DNA of 8,782 bases from Candidatus Peregrinibacteria bacterium (GCA_016215715.1 JACRIG010000008.1:1-8782); one strand, 5' to 3'; positions 1 to 8,093 are shown, numbered from the stretch's first letter. Notes: generated from the sequence alone by a model not told the origin. Program-made: numbers and translations.

Positions 1-371
1 CATACATCTGCCGCCATAAAAATATCATCCTGACCAAACAAGACATACTCCCCCCTCGCTTCCTGCACTCCTTTATTCCGCGCAACTCCCTGCTGACTTT
101 TTTCGATTTCAAAAAATTTCGCATTTTCCTTAATCCAGCTTGTCACCCCGAGCGGAGACGAGGGGCCGATGTGCGCCGTGTCGGTGGTTCGTCTCCGCTC
201 ACCATGACACGGCGCAAGCATTGAAGCTGTTTCAGGGTCATGTCCATCACTTACGACGATCAGTTCGATCTGATCCCGCGCGGTCTGCCGCTCCAGATGC
301 GCCAGACACTCACGCAGTGTTCCGGCACGCTTGTGGGTGGGGATAATGACGCTGAGAATGGGGGCGTCCAT
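1..371 (-). CDS. Glycosyltransferase family 2, N-terminal part (gene runs off the left edge)
   Basis: The minus strand is open from an ATG at 371 to the window edge (123 residues, no stop). The N-terminus reads ILSVIIPTHKRAGTLRECL, then IELIVVSDG near residues 36-43, GVARNKGVQEARGEYVLF at 95-112 and an acidic pair, D115-D116. This is the GT-A nucleotide-sugar binding fold of family 2 glycosyltransferases: the beta1 'SVIIPT' strand, the 'VVSDG' strand, the conserved 'ARNKG' helix and a DXD-like metal site. Such enzymes move a sugar from a nucleotide donor to an envelope glycan or lipid acceptor; the acceptor here is unknown. Residues 55-77 (CHGERRR...PLGVT) do not resemble the family and correspond exactly to a palindromic insertion at 141-209. 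A -10-like TACAAT ends six bases before the ATG and there is no Shine-Dalgarno sequence. The acceptor-binding C-terminal half lies outside the window. Confidence 0.92.
   Translation of the reverse strand, partial: MDAPILSVIIPTHKRAGTLRECLAHLERQTARDQIELIVVSDGHDPETASMLAPCHGERRRTTDTAHIGPSSPLGVTSWIKENAKFFEIEKSQQGVARNKGVQEARGEYVLFGQDDIFMAADV
141..209. repeat. Palindromic insertion element inside the glycosyltransferase gene, 69 bp, in frame
   Basis: The ends form an imperfect inverted repeat. The left arm starts TGTCA, four mismatched bases follow, then GAGCGGAGACG. The right arm (190-209) is CGTCTCCGCTC, four bases, TGACA. The length is 69 bp, 23 codons, and the borders fall on codon boundaries of the host gene, so the reading frame is kept. 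The encoded residues 55-77 sit between the 'SDG..PETAS' strand region and the 'WIKENAKFFEIEK' region, where family 2 enzymes have a variable loop. The arm CTCACCATGACA (198-209) recurs identically at 2032-2043, so this is a family, not a one-off. Confidence 0.75.
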
Positions 372-377
372 GCTTCT

Positions 378-383
378 ATTGTA
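378..383 (-). promoter_or_regulatory. -10-like box TACAAT for the glycosyltransferase gene
   Basis: TACAAT on the minus strand is followed by six bases (AGAAGC) and then the ATG. A transcript starting the usual 6-8 bases after the -10 would begin at the start codon, that is, leaderless. No convincing -35 was found. The same geometry recurs upstream of tsaB, the CDP-alcohol phosphatidyltransferase and murA. Confidence 0.5.
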
Positions 384-410
384 GACATTTCTCTGAGGAA
401 AAATTTGATT

Positions 411-439
411 TTGACATCGACAATATTCTGGATTACTAC
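411..439 (+). promoter_or_regulatory. Possible sigma70-type promoter for the secreted hypothetical gene
   Basis: A perfect -35 consensus TTGACA (411-416) is followed after 17 bases by TACTAC (434-439), a weak -10. This would give a leader of about 50 bases containing the ribosome binding site at 482-489. It lies in the divergent gap between the glycosyltransferase and the hypothetical gene. The -10 match is poor. Confidence 0.35.
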
Positions 440-481
440 ATCATAAGACCTTTGGCATTACAGGCAACAATTCTCCAGCAC

Positions 482-489
482 GAAGGAAG
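482..489 (+). promoter_or_regulatory. Shine-Dalgarno sequence (GAAGGAAG) fixing the start at 495
   Basis: GAAGGAAG ends five bases before the ATG at 495. It is the only clear Shine-Dalgarno site of this quality at a gene start in the window, so this gene is probably translated from a led mRNA, unlike its neighbours. Confidence 0.6.
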
Positions 490-494
490 CCTCC

Positions 495-1172
495 ATGAGA
501 AATCGACCAGTTGCAGTGTTCTTCTGCGCTATGGCCGTGGCAGCTCTGCTGCTCGCCACATCCATGTCGCAGCCCAGCGGCACCGCGCCGCAACGTGATC
601 GTGCGTTCCTCGCCTCACCCGAGGCAACCCCACTAACCTCAGTAAGCAAGAAAGAGGCGCTCCCGCAGAAGGCAGATCTGCCGGTCCCGCAGCAGTTCGC
701 GGCTATCACATCTGACCTCAACGCGTCGGCGTCCGAGCGCGCTCATGTTGCGCTCATCAATCAACTCGTCGACATCGGATGCCCCTGCTATCCGCCCGAT
801 CAGGTGCATGCTTTCCTCCGCGGGGAAGCAGCAAGCGTCGGACAGACGTACGTGTGGGTTCCGATGAAGGCGGACGCAGGCAGCCGGCCCGTCTGGAAGG
901 AAAAGGAGATTATCAATAACCGTGGCTATGGCATCTTCGTCGACGGGGTCTATACCAAGGCGGTCCCGGACGAAGTGTCACAGCTTGCGAGCCGGATCTC
1001 CGGCTACGTTCCCGGCGTGCAGTGTTTCATTTCGGACATAGGGAACTATCCCGATCCCTTCCTCGGGGTGGGCGTGTCCGGTCAGGCCCTCGTTGTCGTT
1101 GCCCAATGGGACCTGCCGGGCCAGAAAGTTCCGCTCAAGCAAAAGCCCCACTTGCTCGCATTCCTCAAGTAA
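495..1172 (+). CDS. Secreted or membrane-anchored hypothetical protein
   Basis: I do not recognise this 225-residue protein. After MRNR, residues 6-24 (VAVFFCAMAVAALLLATSM) form a hydrophobic segment that could be a Sec signal peptide or an N-terminal anchor. A low-complexity linker rich in Ser, Pro and Ala follows (about 25-66), then a folded-looking domain from about 67 to 225. Visible in that domain are a Cys-Pro-Cys at 96-98 (DIGCPCYPP), a lone Cys at 177, and a strand-like segment ending VSGQALVVVAQWDL (194-207). The pair of nearby cysteines could make a disulfide or bind metal, but no thioredoxin-type context is visible. It is preceded by a good Shine-Dalgarno site and followed by an intrinsic terminator, so it looks monocistronic. 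It is a likely SecA-dependent substrate if the N-terminal segment is a signal. Long overlapping minus-strand frames are shadows. Confidence 0.75.
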   Translation: MRNRPVAVFFCAMAVAALLLATSMSQPSGTAPQRDRAFLASPEATPLTSVSKKEALPQKADLPVPQQFAAITSDLNASASERAHVALINQLVDIGCPCYPPDQVHAFLRGEAASVGQTYVWVPMKADAGSRPVWKEKEIINNRGYGIFVDGVYTKAVPDEVSQLASRISGYVPGVQCFISDIGNYPDPFLGVGVSGQALVVVAQWDLPGQKVPLKQKPHLLAFLK

Positions 1173-1192
1173 AGTTGCCCATACAAAGGTCT

Positions 1193-1239
1193 TCACCCGC
1201 AGGCGTTCTGCGGGTGATCTTTGATGCGAAGATTTTTTT
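1193..1239 (+). terminator. Intrinsic terminator after the hypothetical gene, in a convergent gap
   Basis: A perfect 10-bp stem, TCACCCGCAG (1193-1202) with CTGCGGGTGA (1208-1217) around a GCGTT loop, is followed by a second small hairpin, ATCTT/AAGAT (1217-1221 and 1229-1233), that runs straight into a T tract ending at 1239. The T tract overlaps the TAA stop of the convergent gene at 1238-1240, so the gap is compact. On the minus strand the big stem is not followed by a T run, so it terminates mainly the plus-strand transcript. Confidence 0.7.
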
Positions 1240-1924
1240 AATGACTCTGATTCCGCTCCCGCGCACGCTTCGCATCCATATCCATTCGCCACAACTGACG
1301 CTGGGTTCTGTACACGATGTAGATCAGACCGCAGGTGAAAATGACGGTCGCGTACGGGATGATGGTGAGCATGACGTCGCGGCCGGGAAAAATGAGTGCG
1401 GCATTGAAGAGGATGAAACCGATGCGGCACTCGGTCGGGCCGATGCCGAGGACGCTCATACGGAATTCGCCGGTTGCAGCGAACGCCAGAATGGTATTCA
1501 CCAGAAATCCGATTGCGACAACGAACAGAATGGCCGGTTCATGGGCAAAAGTCAGTGGCAGAACGAAGCCGTACGCGGCAAGAACTGCGCATGTAAAACA
1601 GTAATCCAGAAAGTGGTCCATGAAGTATCCCCACTTAATGAGCCCTGTGTTGCGCTGACGCCCCACTTCGCCGTCGACCAGATCGGTGAAATACTGGAAG
1701 ACGATCATCAGCGACACGCCCCACATCCACTGGATGTTGCTGCGCGCGAGGAATCCGAAGAGCGGCACGGCGAATGCGAACGGGATCGTCATCAGTGTCA
1801 GGTGATACGTTTCCAGCCACGGCGGAACCTTCGAGCCGAGGTATTTCTGGAAATGGATTTCCGGCGGCCGGAGGACGGACATATCCTCCGCTTTGTCCCG
1901 ATTGAAGAATAGTTTCCGCGCCAC
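1238..1924 (-). CDS. CDP-alcohol phosphatidyltransferase family membrane protein
   Basis: The 228-residue protein carries the CDP-OH phosphatidyltransferase signature: D81, D84, G85, R89, G99, D103 and D107, read as FTDLVDGEVGRQR then WGYFMDHFLD. The aspartates bind the two metal ions that activate displacement of CMP from a CDP-linked lipid or alcohol; the product is a phospholipid or polar-headgroup lipid in the inner membrane. Hydrophobic segments lie near 42-60, 66-80, 108-126, 130-150, 167-180 and 187-206, as expected for the six-helix family. By my count nine residues separate R89 from G99, against eight in the classical pattern. The exact substrate cannot be assigned. The start is GTG (1924); TACAAT ends seven bases upstream and there is no Shine-Dalgarno sequence. 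An alternative start is ATG at 1882 (Met15), with GGAGG very close to it. It is divergent from tsaB. Confidence 0.92.
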   Translation of the reverse strand: MARKLFFNRDKAEDMSVLRPPEIHFQKYLGSKVPPWLETYHLTLMTIPFAFAVPLFGFLARSNIQWMWGVSLMIVFQYFTDLVDGEVGRQRNTGLIKWGYFMDHFLDYCFTCAVLAAYGFVLPLTFAHEPAILFVVAIGFLVNTILAFAATGEFRMSVLGIGPTECRIGFILFNAALIFPGRDVMLTIIPYATVIFTCGLIYIVYRTQRQLWRMDMDAKRARERNQSH

Positions 1925-1931
1925 AGGAAGG

Positions 1932-1937
1932 ATTGTA
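1932..1937 (-). promoter_or_regulatory. -10-like box TACAAT for the CDP-alcohol phosphatidyltransferase gene
   Basis: TACAAT on the minus strand is followed by seven bases and then the GTG start. There is no Shine-Dalgarno sequence between them. This supports the GTG at 1924 as start and a leaderless mRNA. Confidence 0.45.
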
Positions 1938-1986
1938 CAGGAACAGATTGCCGGAAGAATGTGCCGTATGTTGGGGGTTTCCTTCC

Positions 1987-2043
1987 GTCATGCGTGGTTC
2001 GCCGGAGTTTATTCTGAGCACAGTCGAGGGGCTCACCATGACA
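1987..2043. repeat. Second copy of the palindromic element family, upstream of tsaB
   Basis: The outer arms are GTCATGCGTG (1987-1996) and CACCATGAC (2034-2042), which pair with one bulge. The stretch 2016-2032 matches 150-166 of the element in the glycosyltransferase at 14 of 17 positions (GAGCxxAGxCGAGGGGC). CTCACCATGACA at 2032-2043 is identical to 198-209. GTGGTTCG (1994-2001) also recurs at 184-191. Relative to the first copy the middle is shortened or rearranged. The right edge lies about 11 bases before the tsaB -10 box, so the element overlaps where a -35 region would be. Confidence 0.65.
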
Positions 2044-2054
2044 ATGTACGTTGC

Positions 2055-2060
2055 TACAAT
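2055..2060 (+). promoter_or_regulatory. Extended -10 box (TG-C-TACAAT) for tsaB
   Basis: TGCTACAAT (2052-2060) fits an extended -10. GGGAAC follows and then the ATG at 2067, so the predicted transcript starts at or next to the start codon. No good -35 is present at the usual spacing. Confidence 0.5.
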
Positions 2061-2066
2061 GGGAAC

Positions 2067-2738
2067 ATGCGTACCCTCTTCCTCGACATCGCTTCCCATC
2101 AGGGGCTGATTGCCGCGGTCGGCATCGATGCTGATATTGCGTCGAAGCAGATCAATCATCGGATTAATGACAGTGAGCTCGTGCCTGCGATTGAAGGTGT
2201 GGTGAAAAAAGCGGGGTGGACGTGGGAAGACCTGACGCGTCTCGCCTGCGTGTGCGGACCCGGGGGGTTCACAAGCTTACGTGTGGGAGTGAGTGCGGTG
2301 AATGCGCTGGCGTGGGGCTTGAAGATTCCGGCGTGTGCGATTCACTTAAGTGATTTGTACACTGAGCGAGCTGTCAGCTGTCAGCTGTCAGCTGTCAGTG
2401 AAAAGACTGTTTCATTTTCTGAAAGCTTAGAGCTAAAAGCTAACAGCTTCATCTGGCTCCACTCCACAAAAAAAACAGCCCTCTTCCTCCGCGGCTTTGG
2501 TACGTATCAGAATCTTGCCCCCGAAGCGCAACTAATGAATCTTGAGGACGCGCTCAGAATCATCCCCTCAGACGCTCCGGTTATCGGTGAGCTGATTCCC
2601 GAACACGAAGAAGCGCTCGGCAAACGGGGCCTTTCACTTCAAAAATTGCGTCCGGTTGAAGAGATCCTTCCGCAATTTCTCGCAGCCCAAAATTATAGCG
2701 AAGAGACGATCCAGCCGTGGTACGGCAGGGGGATTTAG
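2067..2738 (+). CDS. tsaB: tRNA threonylcarbamoyladenosine biosynthesis protein TsaB
   Basis: TsaB (YeaZ) is the non-catalytic partner that pairs with TsaD and TsaE to place the t6A modification on A37 of ANN-decoding tRNAs in the cytoplasm. The 223-residue protein has the ASKHA-type N-terminus TLFLDIAS (3-10) and the family hallmark GPGGFTSLRVG (64-74; usual form GPGSFTGLRIG), followed by the helix VSAVNALAWGL (75-85). It ends with PWYGRGI, like the P-x-Y-x-R tail of the family. ATG 2067 was chosen because homology begins there and TACAAT lies just upstream. The frame is open further upstream to 1893, but that extension overlaps a divergent gene and a repeat element. Residues 101-127 (SCQLSAVSEK...LELKA) are a 27-codon insertion encoded by heptamer repeats; TsaB proteins normally pass straight from the IHLSDLY region into the next strand. 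secA starts 60 bp downstream. Confidence 0.92.
   Translation: MRTLFLDIASHQGLIAAVGIDADIASKQINHRINDSELVPAIEGVVKKAGWTWEDLTRLACVCGPGGFTSLRVGVSAVNALAWGLKIPACAIHLSDLYTERAVSCQLSAVSEKTVSFSESLELKANSFIWLHSTKKTALFLRGFGTYQNLAPEAQLMNLEDALRIIPSDAPVIGELIPEHEEALGKRGLSLQKLRPVEEILPQFLAAQNYSEETIQPWYGRGI
2369..2449. repeat. Inverted heptamer-array element inside tsaB, 81 bp
   Basis: The left array is four exact copies of AGCTGTC (2369-2396). The right array is four degenerate copies of AAAGCTW (2422-2449), which read on the minus strand as AGCTNTN, so the two arrays are inverted relatives sharing the core AGCT. Spacer: 2397-2421. The ends AGCTGTCAGC and (minus strand) AGCTGTTAGC match at 9 of 10 positions. The total length is 81 bp, 27 codons, in frame. 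A perfect AAAGCTA array would contain TAA in every frame; the copies here are diverged so that the tsaB frame has no stop. Confidence 0.8.
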
Positions 2739-2740
2739 GC

Positions 2741-2787
2741 TATCCTCTCTCGGCTACGCCCACGAGGCTTTGCCGCGGCAAGCAGCC
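2741..2787 (+). promoter_or_regulatory. tsaB-secA spacer: possible -10 and a hairpin in the secA leader
   Basis: TATCCT (2741-2746), just after the tsaB stop, could be a -10 for secA. A perfect 12-bp palindrome TTGCCGCGGCAA (2770-2781), extendable by GCT/AGC flanks, then lies in the predicted leader, ending about 17 bases before the secA ATG. No T run follows, so it is not a typical terminator. It could affect translation or simply be a remnant repeat. Confidence 0.3.
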
Positions 2788-2798
2788 CTTCTCTCATT

Positions 2799-5576
<2,778 letters not shown>

Positions 5577-5591
5577 TGACACAAACTAGGA

Positions 5592-5609
5592 GCAGGCATT
5601 CCTGCCTGC
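5592..5609. repeat. Perfect hairpin between secA and holB
   Basis: GCAGGCA (5592-5598) and TGCCTGC (5603-5609) form a 7-bp perfect stem around TTCC. No T tract follows, so it is a weak terminator candidate at best. It lies between the tandem stop of secA and the -10-like box of holB, which fits a transcript boundary or a dispersed small palindrome. Confidence 0.5.
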
Positions 5610-5616
5610 GGCGGGG

Positions 5617-5622
5617 TATACT
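5617..5622 (+). promoter_or_regulatory. -10-like box TATACT for holB
   Basis: TATACT is followed by eight bases (CATCCCCC) and the ATG at 5631. The spacer is C-rich with no Shine-Dalgarno sequence. The geometry matches the other leaderless candidates in this window. The -35 region would fall in the hairpin at 5592-5609. Confidence 0.45.
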
Positions 5623-5630
5623 CATCCCCC

Positions 5631-6593
5631 ATGGATCATACTCAGATCATCGGCCACGCGCGACAGATTGCCGAACTGGAGACAGACATCGCGAATGGTC
5701 ATCTGGCCCACGCATACCTGTTTGCAGGCCCCGCGAATATCGGCAAGACCACCGTCGCCCACTGGTTCGCGCGGGAGCTCCTGTTGCAGGGTCTGAGCGA
5801 CGAAGCGCGCGGCGCGGCGGAAGCGGAGATCGACCGGCTTCTCCATCCGGATTTTCTGGTGCTCGATGATCTGTGGATCGAGGAAGTGCGCGAAGACTGG
5901 GATGTTATTGCGCGGACGTCGAACATCCCGCAGCAGCACCGCAGCAAAGCGCCGCGGATTATGAAGACCGACGTCATCGGCATCGATGATGTGCGCGTCA
6001 TCCAGCAGCGCCTCCATGAAACCGGTCACGGCGCCGTGCGGGTCTGCCTCATCCGCGGCGCGGAACGGATGCGCGACGAGGCGGCGAATGCGTTCCTGAA
6101 AATTCTCGAAGAGCCGCCCCCCGGGCGGGTGTTCCTTCTCACAACTGACAGCATTTCCTCCCTCCTGCCGACCACTATCTCGCGGACGCGCGTGCTCCAT
6201 TTTCAGCCCGTTGCAGAGCCACAAATGAACCCGCTCCTCAGAGATCTTCCCGAAGAGGAACAACATTTTCTTCTCCATCTTGCGCAGGGTGCCCCCGGCA
6301 TTCTGAAGAGCTTCATCGATGATCCCGATCGACTGCGCGGGGAGCGCCTGCTCCACAGCAAGGCACTTTCGTTCTGGAAATCAACGTCTCCCGGCGAGCG
6401 TCTTAAACTTCTTTCGGCGCTTTCGAAGCGCGGGCAGGAGGCCGATCGGTTCCTCTTTCATCTCGCTCTGACACTCCGCGAACACGCACTCTCGCGCGCC
6501 TCCGAGCGCGCCTTCAGCCGGCTCCTGCAGGGATTCGAAACAAACGCGCACCGCGGACTTTTGACGGAGCAGTTTGCGATGGCAATCGAATAA
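5631..6593 (+). CDS. holB: DNA polymerase III subunit delta prime (clamp loader)
   Basis: The 320-residue AAA+ protein starts IIGHARQIAELETDI, like clamp-loader subunits that bind at the replication fork. It has a Walker A with GPANIGKTT (33-41), a Walker B-like LVLDD (76-80), and the highly conserved ANAFLKILEEPPPGRVFLLTT (152-172), which is the delta prime/DnaX signature. A sensor region follows, TTISRTR (181-187; usual form SRC). With DnaX and delta it would load the beta sliding clamp onto primed DNA. The zinc-binding cysteines found after Walker A in many delta prime and DnaX proteins are absent: the region 48-75 has no Cys and the only Cys in the protein is C139. The segment 82-112 is longer than in compact homologues. 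The C-terminal collar domain (about 200-320) is divergent. The call holds on the N-terminal AAA+ motifs; a DnaX-like paralogue is less likely given the length. The long minus-strand frame here is a shadow. Confidence 0.9.
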   Translation: MDHTQIIGHARQIAELETDIANGHLAHAYLFAGPANIGKTTVAHWFARELLLQGLSDEARGAAEAEIDRLLHPDFLVLDDLWIEEVREDWDVIARTSNIPQQHRSKAPRIMKTDVIGIDDVRVIQQRLHETGHGAVRVCLIRGAERMRDEAANAFLKILEEPPPGRVFLLTTDSISSLLPTTISRTRVLHFQPVAEPQMNPLLRDLPEEEQHFLLHLAQGAPGILKSFIDDPDRLRGERLLHSKALSFWKSTSPGERLKLLSALSKRGQEADRFLFHLALTLREHALSRASERAFSRLLQGFETNAHRGLLTEQFAMAIE

Positions 6594-6595
6594 TT

Positions 6596-6636
6596 CCCTC
6601 TCCCCGCGGGAGAGGGTTAGGGAGAGGGGCGTTTTT
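6596..6636 (+). terminator. Terminator-like hairpin after holB with two alternative 3' arms
   Basis: CCCTCTCCC (6596-6604) pairs perfectly with GGGAGAGGG (6608-6616) around a CGC loop, starting three bases after the holB stop. A second copy of the 3' arm, GGGAGAGGGG (6620-6629), could pair with 6596-6605 instead and is followed by a T5 run (6632-6636). The second pairing gives the better terminator geometry. Similar CCCTCTCC/GGGAGAGGG repeats are widespread between genes in many bacteria. Confidence 0.6.
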
Positions 6637-6685
6637 GCCTTCGTATTAACAAACTCCCGCCCTATTCTCTTTTCATTTTCCGGTC

Positions 6686-6691
6686 TACAAT
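6686..6691 (+). promoter_or_regulatory. -10-like box TACAAT for murA
   Basis: TACAAT is followed by nine bases (CACCCTCCC) and the ATG at 6701. There is no purine-rich Shine-Dalgarno sequence. No clear -35 at 16-18 bases. Confidence 0.45.
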
Positions 6692-6700
6692 CACCCTCCC

Positions 6701-7981
6701 ATGGACATCCGCTACCGCATCACCGGAGGCAGCCCGTTGCAGGGGGAGGTGCACATCAGCGGCTCTAAAAATGCGGCGCTCCCGCTGATTGCGGCGAGTC
6801 TGCTTGCGGATGGTGAAACGGTTCTGACGAATGTTCCGCGGCTCCGTGACACCGAGATGATGCTTCAGATTCTCGAGTACCTCGGGGCTGAGACAACCTT
6901 TCAGGACGGCACTGTACGCATCCGGGCAAACAACATCCGCAGCCGCGCGATTCCGGGCGAATTTTCATCGAAGCTCCGTGCCTCCATCGTTCTTCTTGGC
7001 CCCCTTCTCTCCCGCTTCGGCGTCGTCGAGATGGCGTACCCCGGCGGGGACGTCATCGGCAAGCGGCCGGTGCACGCGCACATCATCGCGCTTGAGCAGA
7101 TGGGTGCCGAGGATGCGAGTAACGAGCACATGCTCCATCTGCAGGGCACGCTCCATGCGGGGCACGTCATCCTCCCCGAGTTCTCCGTCACCGCGACCGA
7201 AAATGCCATCATGGCGGCGGCGCTGATCCCGGGCGAAACGCGCATCGATCTCGCGGCCGCGGAGCCGCACGTTCAGGAAGTCGCGCGCATGGTCCAGAAA
7301 ATGGGAGCAGAAGTAGAAGGCATCGGCACCCATACGCTCATCATCCGCGGGCGCAAAGATCTCAAACCCACGACCCACGCCGTTCCCTTTGATTACCTTG
7401 AGGCAGGGACGATGGCAGTCGCGTCGCTTGTCACGCGCGGAAAAGTGCGGCTGCACGGTGTCGATTACGAACCACTCTTAAGCTTCCTCGACACCATCAA
7501 GCGCTACGGCGGTGTCTGGAAATTCGATCCCGCGGAGCGGACACTCTTCGTCGACGGAGAGCTTTCCTTCATGAACGCGATGCAGGTGCGTACCTCCATC
7601 CACCCCGGTTTCCCCACCGACCTGCAGGCCCCCATCGGCGTCGTGATGACGCAGGCGAAGGGCGTCTCGCGTCTCTTTGAGCGTCTCTATGAAGGACGTC
7701 TCGGCTACCTCTATGAACTCGAAAAAATGGGCGCACACGTTGAAATCCTCAACGCCCATCAGGCGCTCATCATCGGCCCGACCCCTCTTCGCGGCCGGAT
7801 GGTTGCGAGTAACGATCTGCGTGCGGGGACAGCGATGGTCCTTGCGGCCCTCTGTGCGGAAGGGGAAACAACCGTCAACGACGTCCGCTACATCGAGCGC
7901 GGCTACGACCGGCTGGAAGAAAAACTCACAGCGCTCGGGGCGACGATGGAGAAGATTGAAGTCGAAGACGCCCGACCATAA
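6701..7981 (+). CDS. murA: UDP-N-acetylglucosamine 1-carboxyvinyltransferase MurA
   Basis: MurA transfers enolpyruvate from PEP to UDP-GlcNAc, the first committed cytoplasmic step of peptidoglycan synthesis. At 426 residues it has the usual length and the two-domain inside-out barrel layout. Visible active-site features are SGSKNAALPL (20-29, with K23 and N24 matching Lys22/Asn23 of E. coli), LRASIVLLGPLLSRFG (92-107, R93), GGDVIGKRPVHAHI (115-128, R122), FPTDLQAP (304-311, D307 for the catalytic Asp305), NDLRAGTAMVLAAL (371-384, R373) and IERGYDRLEEKL (398-409). D117 replaces the Cys115 that most MurA enzymes use and that fosfomycin alkylates. Natural Asp variants are known to be active and fosfomycin-insensitive. 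ATG 6701 gives the expected N-terminus MDIRYRITGG. A paralogous EPSP synthase is excluded by the RPV and SGSKN motifs. Confidence 0.98.
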   Translation: MDIRYRITGGSPLQGEVHISGSKNAALPLIAASLLADGETVLTNVPRLRDTEMMLQILEYLGAETTFQDGTVRIRANNIRSRAIPGEFSSKLRASIVLLGPLLSRFGVVEMAYPGGDVIGKRPVHAHIIALEQMGAEDASNEHMLHLQGTLHAGHVILPEFSVTATENAIMAAALIPGETRIDLAAAEPHVQEVARMVQKMGAEVEGIGTHTLIIRGRKDLKPTTHAVPFDYLEAGTMAVASLVTRGKVRLHGVDYEPLLSFLDTIKRYGGVWKFDPAERTLFVDGELSFMNAMQVRTSIHPGFPTDLQAPIGVVMTQAKGVSRLFERLYEGRLGYLYELEKMGAHVEILNAHQALIIGPTPLRGRMVASNDLRAGTAMVLAALCAEGETTVNDVRYIERGYDRLEEKLTALGATMEKIEVEDARP

Positions 7982-8062
7982 CGTTGCTCGTTGATTCGTT
8001 TCTCGTTTCCCGCTTTTTTCTAGCTGCAAAACGAGCAACGAGCCAACGAGCAACGAGCAACG
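7982..8062. repeat. Inverted heptamer-array element after murA, 81 bp, with 12-bp perfect terminal inverted repeats
   Basis: The element starts one base after the murA stop. The left end CGTTGCTCGTTG (7982-7993) is the exact reverse complement of the right end CAACGAGCAACG (8051-8062). The right array holds AACGAGC at 8030, 8037 (with one extra C), 8045 and 8052, plus a partial copy. The left array is a degenerate series of GTTGCTC-like heptamers to about 8010. The spacer contains a T6 run (8014-8019). In RNA it can fold into a long imperfect hairpin, so it may end the murA transcript. Confidence 0.8.
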
Positions 8063-8093
8063 ATTCCGGATTGAAATCAAATTCTTTCCCCTC

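Noticed and set aside
1022..1912. Plus-strand frame of 296 codons
   Set aside because: It is antisense to the clearly conserved CDP-alcohol phosphatidyltransferase, and its translation is charged low-complexity sequence with no family pattern.
2038..2043. ATGACA as the -35 of tsaB
   Set aside because: The distance to TACAAT is 11 bases, too short for a sigma70 spacer.
1893..2066. 58-codon upstream extension of tsaB
   Set aside because: It overlaps the divergent lipid-enzyme gene and a palindromic repeat, has no TsaB homology, and the recognisable N-terminus and -10 box fit ATG 2067.
5592..5609. Intrinsic terminator of secA
   Set aside because: The stem is good but no T tract follows; kept only as a hairpin repeat.
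5622..6356. Minus-strand frame of 244 codons
   Set aside because: Shadow of holB; no conserved motif or start signal.
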